Program-made: the position numbers and the translations under genes
Shown: piece after piece, positions 22,201-31,656 of the stretch
How positions within the stretch are numbered: position 1 is the first letter of the stretch
How the letters are laid out: each line of letters starts with the position of its first letter
The notes under the pieces: model-generated
Databases searched by the model: none
What the model was told of the DNA's origin: nothing
What the model saw: only the letters and a program-made list of their open reading frames with translations
Assembly: GCA_018350325.1 (NCBI GenBank)
Contig: JAEVLN010000004.1
Location: forward strand, 4,053,098-4,117,097
Direction: 5' to 3'
DNA length: 64,000 nucleotides
Source: Globodera rostochiensis
Lineage: Eukaryota > Nematoda > Chromadorea > Rhabditida > Heteroderidae

Positions 22201-25200
22201 TGGCACGAAGTTACCGAGTTGCGCGAAGTGTCCATTGGCGCGGATGAGCAAACGCTGGCCAGTGCCAACGCATTGTAAATCTTCTGCTGTTTGTCATTCA
22301 GCTGGCAAATGTGCGAGGCGCTGTTTCGGGTCAAAATGTCGTCCGGGACAAATTCATTGCATGTCGGGTAGCTGTTCATCTGCTGATGGGACCCCCCAAA
22401 GTTTATTATTCAATTAAATTATCAAAAAGTGTTTTTATAAACTCGAATGCCCTACCCCCCCCCCCCCCCCCCCCTCCCTCCCCCCCGCATTCGCATGTTG
22501 CATCACTTACGGACTCGAGACGTGACTGCACGCGCGGACTGCACGACGATTTGCAGTCCGCGCTTGTTGCACGCTTGGGCGGCACGTGCGAGTTGGCACT
22601 GGAATGGGCGGCAATGACAAAGTCCTGGAACAGATCCTTAAGGTCCTTGCGCATCCGGGTGGAGAACAGGCGGAACAGCTCCACAAACTCCTTCAAGAGA
22701 TCATTAAAAGTTATTTGTTTGAAGAACACTCGCCGATCACCGTGAAAGTGATCGGCCTCTCCTGGTACTCTTTGCCAGAGGTGGTTAGCAGAGCGCCGGA
22801 CATCGGTCCTCCGCCGCTGGATGAGATGGAACCCGAATTGGGCGTCTCACCGCCGCGCGATCGCCACGACTGAACCAAAGTTTGAGCGAGGGAAGCCCCC
22901 AAGCAGAGGGCATTTGTCATTTACTTTGATGGACCGTCCACCGACTGATCGACCTCCGTATGAGCTGGTGGTGGGTGTCCGAGAGCGGGGCGTGTACAGC
23001 GAGTCCAAGTCACCCGCATCAGAAAGTGCAGTGCCCGCCGCGGACTCAAAACCGCTTCGGGGCTTCAGCAGGTAAGGAAGCGGACTGTGCGGGCCCGGAG
23101 GGCCTAACGATTTGAAGCTCATTTGTCCTTAGAAGCCATGCCAAAAGATAAACAGACCACTTTGACTGCTTAGCTGACTTCTGATTGACGGAGGCCGGAC
23201 CTTTTGTTGATGTTTAAAAGATCGTTTGAGGGGGGGGGGGATTCTCCTTATTTATTAACGAAAGTGCCGGCCCCAAAATACCATCGGCGACTGCGGTGCT
23301 GGGCTTGTACTCCGGGAACAGTCGCGACTATTGCTGCTTCTCTTCACTCGACGCGTGACCGCTATGGTCATCTGTCGGAGTCGGCTCTTTGACCGTCCGC
23401 CGCCTTCCGTGGACGGGGAAGAGTCGATGGGCCGCCCGTGCGGAGAGTACGGAGGGCCAATGGCACTTTGGCTGACCCCCAAAGTCTTCCATTTCTCCAC
23501 GCGGCCCCCAAAGGCTTGCAGAGCGTCTACCGGACGAGGCCCAAGACGACGCGAGGCCGAGGGGAAGTCGGCAGCCGAAGAGGCCGGTACTGGACCGGCA
23601 GAGGGCGAGCAGACCGGCGGAGGGCACGGGGAGTTACTGCTTCCAGCCACCAGTGGGGCTGAAATGGCAGAAATGAGAAAAGTTCGTCGGAGCAAAACCA
23701 TAAACCCAAAATTGGTCGTAATCCCGAAAGTCAAAGCGCCCAAAAATCACCTCCGCCGGTGCTGCTTCCGCCAGAACTGCTGATGACCTCGCCCCGCTGG
23801 TGCTCCTGCTCACTCCACAACTGCAGATAAAGCCGTTTCAACCACAACACACGCCGGTCCGGATTTCGCATCTGATCCTGGATCCGCTTAACCACCTTCA
23901 AAAACAATTTATCGAACAAATGTTCGAACGCGGAGAGCCGAGTCATCACTTTGTCCAGTCCCATCCAGTAATGAGCAATTTGCTGTGGTGCCAAAAAGTA
24001 AAGGAATTCGTTGTCATTGATAGAGCATCCAAAGTTGATAGTCCAACACTCCACCGGCACCTAAACACAAAAATGTCTTTTGATCGACACGAAAGTGTCT
24101 TTTGATCGACAGAAAGTGTCTTTTGATCGACAGAAAGTGTCTTTTGATTGACAGAAAGTGTATTTTGATTGACAGAAAGTGTCTTTTGATCGACACGAAA
24201 GTGTCTTTTGATCGACAGAAAGTGTCTTTTGATTGACAGAAAGTGTCTTTTGATCGACACGAAAGTGTCTTTTGATCGACAGAAAGTGTCCGAGAAGCCC
24301 TAAAACCGAACGGAAGGGCCCCTTACGCTCATCTCCTCCACGCTGTGTCTGCGGTAGATGGCCTCGATGTCCAAGTCGTAGGAGTCGACCAGTTCAATTG
24401 CTTTGATGTACGATGTGTTCAGAAAGCCTTCGTCGAGCGTGACAAGTGCTTAAAGTCAGTCATTCAGTCCTTTATTTCCTTCCTCTCCATGCCGTCGACC
24501 ACCAACCAATCAACCAATTCATGCCAAAATCCATTTAATGCCAAAAAACACCTCTCCATGCCGTCGACCACCAACCAATCAACCAATTCATGCCAAAATC
24601 CATTTAATGCCAAAAAACACCTCTCCATGCCGTCGACCACCAACCAACCAACCAATTCATGCCAAGTCAATTTAATGCCAAAACCAATTCATGCCAAGTC
24701 AATTTAATGCCAAAACCAATTCATGCCAAGTCCATTTAATGCCAAAAAACCCCTAAAAAAGGATGGGCAAAAACGAACCGGCGCCGAACGGACGCGGACT
24801 GAGCGACGTTTGCGCGCGATTTACGGTGGCGGCCTCCACGGCCTGCAGATTTGCGCTTGCCTTTGCCACGGCAATCATTTCCTTCTCGCGCACATCGCGG
24901 CCGTAGAATATTCTGCGGGGTAAAAAGCAATGGGAGGGAATAATTAACATAACAAAACGAACAAAATAAACCTTTGCCAGACGACATTGGCACACGCGGC
25001 GTCCAACCGAAGTCGGCACAAAACGCTCCGTCCCGAGTCCGGGTCGTAGTGAATCACCGTCGTCCCATGTTGAATTCGTTGTATCTACAAAAATTCCTTC
25101 CTTAAGCATATTCCATTATCATCTTCACCATGTCCAAGTCGAACGTCGCAGTATTCAGAGGGATCTTAAAATAAGAGTCCAAATCAGTGGGGCGGTATTT

Positions 25201-28200
25201 ATGAACAGTCTGATCCGGTTCTGATGGGTCAGACCCGGATAAGAACAAAGAACAAATGGATCAATCCGTTGATTACCAGTGTCACGCCATGGGCCGCGCC
25301 GATAATCTGCTGGACCGGCTCGAACAGTTTTGGTTCAGGCGGTTGTTGAGAAGTGGACTGCTTGGGGGTGCCAATGCCACCGGTGTCCATTTGCGGCTGC
25401 TGCTGTGGCTGATGGTGCACTGCGTTGGACGTGCTCGGAAGATTCTGTCAAAAGGGCAGTTTGCTTCAAATTTAATTTTGGCGCCGTTCACAATGCCAAT
25501 GGCATTTCCTGCGCCGTTGAGAACAGTGTTCAAATTTGGCACACTGCTGTTATTGTTGTTGCCGTTGTTAATGTTATTGGCATTAATTGGAGAAACGTCG
25601 TTGGCCGCAACAAATCCGCCGTTGGCCAAACAGTCGCTCGGCTGCACATAATTACCAAGCTTAATTGGAAGGGAAGGGACAATTAGCCGTCATTCAAGAA
25701 CGGCTAACATTGCGATGGTGTCGATGGAAAACCTCCAAATTGTCGAGAATCAGGCAGACCTATTCAAATAATGCCAACTTTTCATGCCAAAGAAAACTAC
25801 CAAGTTAATTTTATCTACATTCAATAGTCCGCCAACTCCGATTTTGGACGAGAAATGGTCTTCGCCATTCAAATCGTGCAGAAACTGTAACAGAACCATC
25901 ATTTCTGATGATGACAACGGCCAGTAAATCAAATAAAACCTTCAACTTTTCGGTCTCTCCGTCATGTCCGATGATCAAAATGTTTGGCAAGTCATTTACG
26001 ATGGAGTAAAGATCGTAGAGGAAAGTGCCGAAAAAGGGGACTACGCGGCATTGCGGCATCCGAAGGGCGCGTTGCATCGCCTAAGGCAATCGGAAGGGGA
26101 AATTATTACTTTGCAGTTTATGCTAGCAGAATACTTTGGGGTTGGGTTAGCCCAATTTGGTGGCTAATAACCGATTTTGATGCCGAATTCTGATTGATCA
26201 GACCCCTCCCCCTCCCCACTCCCCCGATCACCCCCCCCTCCCACTCCCCCGATCACCCCCCCCCCCTCCCACTCCCCCGATCACCCCCCCCCCCTCCCAC
26301 TACTCCCTCGATCACCCCCCCCTCCCACTCCCCCGATCACCCTCCCCCCCTCCCACTCCCCCGATCACCCCCCCCCGCTCCCTCCCCCGATCACCCCCCC
26401 CCTCCCACTCCCCCGATCACCCCCCCCCCCCCTCCCACTCCCGATCACCCCTCCCCTCCCACTCCCCCGATCACCCCCCCCCTCCCCACTCCCCCGATCC
26501 CCTCCCCTCCCACTCCCCCGATCACCCCCCCCCCCTCCCACTCCCCCGATCACCCCCCCTCCCACTCCTCCGATCACCCCTCCCCTCCCACTCCCCCGAT
26601 CACCCCCCCCCTCCCTCCCCCGATCACCCTCCCCCCCTCCCACTCCCCCGATCACCCCCCCCCCCTCCCACTCCCGATCACCCCCCCCCCTCCCACTCCC
26701 CCGATCACCCTCCCCCCCTCCCACTCCCCCTCACCCCTCCCCCCTCCCACTCCCCCGATCACCCCCCCCTCCCTCCCCACTCCCCCGAACCCCCCCCCCC
26801 CCCCTCCCACTCCCCCGATCACCCTCCCCCCTCCCACTCCCCCGATCGCCCGTTCCCCGATCACCTCAATGTACGTTGGGTGCGGCGTCCAATGTGCTGC
26901 CCCCCGCCATTTTGTTGCTTATAATTGCTGCCATTAGTCGGTTGGTTCTGCTGTTTCTGGTCCGTCGATGGCACCAAAATGGCGGCAAATTCGTCAAAGC
27001 GTTGCCGTTCTTCGTGCTTCAGCGACAGCCAAAAGGGGCGCAGGCGCGGACTCTTCAACAAGCCCATCAGAATTTCGATGGCCGTTGAAGTTGCCAATGT
27101 TACAACCTTAAAGCAAAAATAAATAAATACATCAAAGGGGGAGGGAGGAGGGAGGGAGGGAGGGAGGGAGGGAGGGAGGGAGGGAGGGAGGGAGGGAGGG
27201 AGGGAGGGAGGGAGGGAGGGAGGGGAGGGAGGGAGGGGAGGGAGGGAGGGAGGGAGAGGGAGGGAGGGAGGGAGGGAGGGAGGGAGGGAGGGAGGGAGGG
27301 AGGGAGGGAGGGAGAGGGAGGGAGGGAGGGAGGGAGGGAGGGAGGGAGGGAGGGAGGGAGGAGGGAGGGAGGGGGAGGGAGGGAGGGAGGGAGGGAGGGA
27401 GGGAGGGAGGGAGGGAGGGAGGGAGGGAGGGGGAGGGAGGGAGGGAGGAGGGAGGGAGGGAGGGAGGGAGGGAGGGAGGGAGGGAGGGGGCGGGAGGGAG
27501 GGAGGGAGGGAGGGAGGGAGGGAGGGAGGGAGGGAGGGAGGGAGGGGGAGGGAGGGAGGGAGGGAGGGAGGGAGGGAGGGAGGGAGGGAGGGAGGAGGGA
27601 GGGAGAGGGAGGGAGGGAGGGAGGGAGGGAGGGGGGAGGGAGGGAGGGAGGGAGGGAGGGAGAGGAGGGAGGGAGGGAGGGAGGGAGGGAGGGAGGGAGG
27701 GAGGGAGGGAGGGAGGGAGGGGGAGGGGGAGGGAGGGAGGGAGGGAGGGAGGGAGGGAGGAGGGAGGGAGGGAGGGAGAGGGAGGGAGGGATGGGAGAGG
27801 GAGGGGAGGGAGGGAGGGAGGGAGGGAGGGAGGAGGGGGATGGGAGGGATGGAGGGAGGAGGGAGGGCAGTGAGGGAGGGAGGTAGGGAGGGAGAGGGAG
27901 GGAGGGAGCGAGGGAGGGAGGGAGGGAGGGATGGAGGGAGGGAGGGAGGGAGAGGGAGGGAGTGGAGGAGGGAGGGAGGAGGGAGGGAGGTAGGGAGGGA
28001 GTGAGGGGATGAGGGAGGGAGGGAGGGAAGGGAGGGAGGGAGTGAGGGAGGGAGGGCGGGAGGGAGGGGTAGGCGGGGAGGAGGGAGGGAGGGCGGGAGG
28101 GAGGGAGGAGGGAGGGAGGGAGGGATAGGGAGGGAGGGAGGGAGGGAGGGAGTGAGGGGTGAGGGATGGAGGGAGGGGGAGGGAGGGGGGGGAATCGGAT

Positions 28201-31200
28201 TAAGCCAATCTTCGGATATTCGAGATATTGCAAGAATTTCGGTCGATTGTAACCAACCAAGTGTCCACCACGCGCATAATCGCCGACAAGCAGCTTTTGC
28301 GCTCGTCGTGCGTCGGCTGGCTGATTATTACGTGGGTAATCCAGGAGCTGACTTCGGACAGCCGCTTCACCAGATTCTTGACTGGACTTGGGTTGTCCTG
28401 CGCGCTAATGCTGGCCATATCGCAACCAACGTAACGGACAAAATCCAGGGCACAAATGTTGTAGAACAGCTGATATTCGGTGGAGGAGAGCTGAACGGAC
28501 GGGCACGGGAATGGCGGGTGATCAAACCCGCTGATCATTCCCCAATTGGTGAATCGGAATGGCAAAACCACAATGTTTTGGATATAAAGCTGTTTGTAGA
28601 ATAAATTGAATTTGCAAGTCATCCGTTTACCTGAAAGGCGACTTCCTCCGGGAAATGGAGAATGTACTGCAGACGTTCCAGCTCCAGCCTAAAAAGAGTG
28701 ATCGGCTCCGCATCGCAGAGAAAGCCTCCTGCGCTGTTGCGGATGGATGAACACGTGGAGGACGAATAGGAAGTGTTGCGCGAAGAGCGGGACTGATCAT
28801 AGCCAGGGGTGTTGAACTGCTCGAACAAGGATTGGCTGGGCCGGGCCGACCGGTTGAAGATCTTGTGGACAAAAAGAGTGGAGCGGGCTTGCATGATCTC
28901 CCAAAGAGTCATCGAGATGGACTTGAGAGTGGTGTAAGAGAGTGCTTAACGGGGGAAGGGCGCTTCGTTAGGCTTGCCCCTTGCGCCACACTGACCGATC
29001 AGTTGCCATTTGCTGCCCCGAAACTCAAGCAGAAGCTTAAAAATAGTTTTATTTCAATGAATAAATGTAAATGTTGCCTGCCTGATGTTTAGATACTCCC
29101 CCGCCTACTCGCCACTGCTGCAATGTGGCGGAATGTTGCCGTCGAAGTGCCAATTTGGTGCAGCCGTCCAACAGACAAATGGTCGAACTGCTCAAACAGA
29201 GGAGACGTACAGTCTTAAACATGCGGCAGAAATTGAATATTTAAACATAAAATTCAATTTGCTAAAACCTTTCGTAATGTGTGCCCATGCAAAAGTTCCT
29301 TCACTTGGAATACTTTGCAACCGAAGGCCGGCAACTTTTTGGCCGTCTGAACTGTCCCAAATGAAAGTCTTTTTGAAAGTGCCCGCCCACCTGAATGTAA
29401 AGCCGTTTCATTGCCTGTTCATTTTCATAAAGCTGACTGTGAAAAAGCTTTCGTTTTCTTTCCTAAAAAATTTGAGAATTGTTAAGCTAACCGCCTCGCC
29501 CGGGGGTTCGATTTCCGCCCGGGGCTACCATTTTGCCACTCTTTACGTACCCTAATTAGCTTAATCGTTCGGCGATCACCGCGGAAATCCAACGGAATGC
29601 ATTGCGCCTGGACTTCGGAGGATAGCATTGGGTCCTGCTCGGACTTAGACCTGAGCAGAGAATAGAAATTCCAAAACTGAATGTTCCGTCAAGGGGAAGA
29701 AGTACATGCAGCTGAACAAAGTGAGGGAGCGACGCCTTCCCTGTTGGTCCGTTACGTCCTGTTGATGGCTGTTGGTGCGCGGGTTGGTCGACATTTTCCG
29801 GTTCGTGGCTGCCGAATCACTAAGTGCCCGCGGTGGCGTGCAGTACAAATTCTGATCAACTTCCCACGGGGTCACCATGATTTTCTGGGCGAGATCGCGA
29901 ATACGTCCTGAACATGGGCATGGTCGGAAGTTGAACAAAAATCATTTCAAGACTAAGTTGGGCATGTACAGTCATCGAAACGAAAGAAAAGCTTACCGAA
30001 TTGTCCCTTGAGGAGATGTCTTCGGATTGTCTGGGTCCGTTTGTTGTTGGGCCAATTCTCCTCCACACAAAGCTGGACAGCCGCCAACAGTGCCGCTTCC
30101 TCCTTCGGGCACGGCAACGACCCCGAAATTATTTGGTCTTGGAGCTGAAACGACTTCGTTGGTGAAGGAATGTGATTTTCTCCGAATTGCTTTTGATCCA
30201 AGACGAGAAAAGTCTCGAGTTTTTGTTTTTGTCCATGGATTGGTCTCAATCCCGGCATATCTCAAGTTAGTCAAGAAATGCATCATTTTCATACTCACAT
30301 CCAAATATTCGTCGTTGCTGCGCTCCTCGCACTCCAGCTTACACTCAGCATCCGTTTCCAGTTGTCCATTGATTACGTTCAGGATATCTGCGCACCTTCA
30401 TGAAAATTTGCCTAAGTACTGCTTGAATTTGAGGTCGCCAAACCAGCTTTTGACAGTCGGATGTTGGGGAGTATTCAACACCTGACACAGCACATCCGAG
30501 CAGGTCCGCAGAGTGTTCACGAAGTTGGGGTCCTTGTTCGTGTACATGCACAACAGGTTGAACAACAACTGGCGCATGCATTGGAAGTCCGGACTCATTT
30601 CAATCCCACACAACAACTGTAAGAAGGAATCCTGAATTGCGATGAATCTGCCAAACCCCCGAGACGGGGGGGGCAAAAGGGAGCTTCCTCGTGTTTCTAA
30701 CGAGATTCTCGAGTTGTGAATCTCTTCCAATCTTAATTGAGACCCCCCCCCCCGCCCCCTCCCCCCTAAATCATTGAAAACATATTTTTATCCCCGGAAG
30801 GAGAAAAAAATGCAAAAGCATTGTAAGGCGTCCGTCCACCTCTCTTTCTGGCACACGGAGGCTGTCGCCGCTGGAGCGTGATATGGCCCGTTTTGGAAGC
30901 GGAATGCGCGTGCCGATGGTGGACGCGCGTTTGCGGAGGACGAAACTGAAGATGAACGGGCCCGAGTTGTCGGAGGCGATGGAAGTGCCGCCGGAGAAGG
31001 TGGACAGACGGAGGCCCCCGGAGGAAGAGCGTTGGGACATGCGCGAACTTGCCCGGGAACTCCATCCGCACATCGACGACTCTGCTGGGTCAAATTTCTA
31101 TTCAAAAATGTTCCTTTTCTTCCGGTCATTGGATCGTAAACTGAAGCTGTCTAATTTGTAAGTGTCTCTATACCAGAGATGTAACTGAATGCCGGACTCC

Positions 31201-31548
31201 GGCTTTCCGGACATTTTTGGGTCCGGCATGCCGGATTCCGGACATTTTTTGGCATCTGGTTACATCCCTAGTCTATACGATTGGACTGATTGATTTGTCT
31301 TGATAAAAATAGATAGCTAATCAATCTTAGATAAATTTCAATACGTCGTACTGTTCAGAAAATGTTTAAAAATATTTTTATATTTTTTAAAACTTTGTTA
31401 CCGACCGTCGGAGGACTTTCGGGAACAAATTTGTGCAGTGCTTCCCCCGCTCAGCAGCAACGGAGCGCAGTCGTCCGTACTGCCAGCCCCGCTGCCGCCC
31501 CGACTGGCACTAACAATTTCCGGTGAATTGACAAAGTAACCGAATTCG
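16243..31548 (-). CDS. plc-1: Phospholipase C-epsilon with RasGEF and an N-terminal FERM-like region
   Basis: PLC-epsilon hydrolyses PIP2 to IP3 and DAG downstream of Ras/Rho GTPases and can activate Ras/Rap through its CDC25-type RasGEF. Reading down the minus strand: FERM-like region about 30.7-28.9 kb ([45 protein letters not shown]). RasGEF 28.7-25.8 kb ([40 protein letters not shown]). Q/N-rich linker 25.65-25.25 kb, then a PH-like region near 25.1-24.8 kb ([16 protein letters not shown]). EF-hands 22.7-21.84 kb. X domain 21.83-21.1 kb with both catalytic His ([16 protein letters not shown] and [12 protein letters not shown]). Acidic X-Y linker, Y domain 20.2-18.96 kb ([23 protein letters not shown]), C2 18.9-18.3 kb, RA1 about 18.05-17.7 kb, RA2 16.99-16.6 kb ([20 protein letters not shown]). 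The stop is at 16243. The 5' end is not fixed: the most upstream plausible exon starts near 31548 after TTTAG and has no Met. One frameshift interrupts the RasGEF near 27080. The symbol is by C. elegans homology. Confidence 0.8.
22456..22487. repeat. Poly-C/CCTCCC tract in PLC intron
   Basis: A run of about 20 C followed by CTCCCTCCCCCC lies in an intron within the EF-hand region of the PLC gene. Homopolymer length here is unlikely to be assembled exactly. Confidence 0.7.
24065..24293. repeat. 21-22-bp minisatellite (AAAGTGTCTTTTGATCGACAG)
   Basis: About ten copies of a unit containing GTGTCTTTTGAT[C/T]GACA lie in a PLC-epsilon intron, with two variants (GACAG and GACACG). Open frames across it on the minus strand (SIKRHFL repeats) are an artefact of the unit length. 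Confidence 0.85.
24487..24755. repeat. Composite tandem repeat, about 70-bp and 32-bp units
   Basis: Three copies of a roughly 70-bp unit (CATGCCGTCGACCACCAACC ... CCATTTAATGCCAAAAAACA) are followed by three copies of a shorter derivative (CCAATTCATGCCAAGTC[A/C]ATTTAATGCCAAAA). It lies in a PLC-epsilon intron. The short unit looks like a truncated form of the long one. Confidence 0.8.
26195..26866. repeat. C-rich minisatellite, unit CCCGATCACCCCCCCCTCCCACTCC
   Basis: About 25 units of 24-28 bp, each with one CGATCACC and one CCCACTCC word, lie in an intron inside the RasGEF-coding part of the PLC gene. Unit length varies mainly in the C-runs. The long Pro-rich open frame on the plus strand is an artefact. 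Confidence 0.9.
27137..28191. repeat. About 1 kb (GGGA)n polypurine tract
   Basis: Almost pure GGGA repeats lie on the plus strand (TCCC on the gene's sense strand). Interruptions are single extra or missing G/A bases and, towards the 3' side, occasional T or C. It lies in an intron between two RasGEF exons. The 386-residue Pro/Ser/Leu open frame on the minus strand is spurious. Confidence 0.95.
29490..29536 (+). repeat. Fragment of tRNA-derived repeat
   Basis: The segment GGGTTCGATTTCCGCCCGGG followed by GCTACCATTTTGCC matches the 3' end of the tRNA-like sequences at 37636-37725 and 37931-38020. The match continues beyond the tRNA-like 3' boundary (TACCATTTTGCC). Shared flanks indicate a dispersed repeat rather than independent tRNA genes. 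Confidence 0.55.
31178..31272. repeat. Fold-back repeat, ends GATGTAAC ... GTTACATC
   Basis: The two ends are inverted copies, and the interior repeats the words TCCGGACATTTTT and GCCGGA in both orientations. It sits in an intron near the 5' end of the PLC gene. Its outer end TTACATCCCTA matches the start of the repeat at 6254. Confidence 0.5.
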
Positions 31549-31568
31549 AACTAAACAAATCAGTCAAT

Positions 31569-31574
31569 TTTATT
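31569..31574 (-). promoter_or_regulatory. Candidate polyadenylation signal AATAAA of the ankyrin/ARM gene
   Basis: AATAAA on the minus strand lies 83 bp past the in-frame stop at 31657-31659. About 20 bp further on is a TTTAG acceptor (near 31549) for the first coding-like exon of the PLC gene. This spacing is what an internal poly(A) site and trans-splice site of a nematode operon would look like, but there is no transcript evidence. Confidence 0.4.
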
Positions 31575-31656
31575 GAAAACAAATTCAGTTCAGTTCAGTC
31601 AGAACAGAACAGTGTTCTAAAAATGATTTGATTAAATCCGGGTCGATCAGATCAGT

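Noticed and set aside
23255..23743. Long plus/minus frames (23255-23783) as a separate gene
   Set aside because: Minus-strand frame fits the low-complexity linker of PLC-epsilon between the PH-like region and EF-hands; the plus-strand frame is its shadow.
26194..26937. 247-residue Pro-rich open frame on the plus strand
   Set aside because: Produced by the CCCGATCACCCC minisatellite in a PLC intron; no domain and wrong strand for the gene.
27100..28260. 386-residue Pro/Ser/Leu-rich open frame on the minus strand
   Set aside because: It is the translation of a (TCCC)n simple repeat. Any register is stop-free, so length is no evidence of coding.
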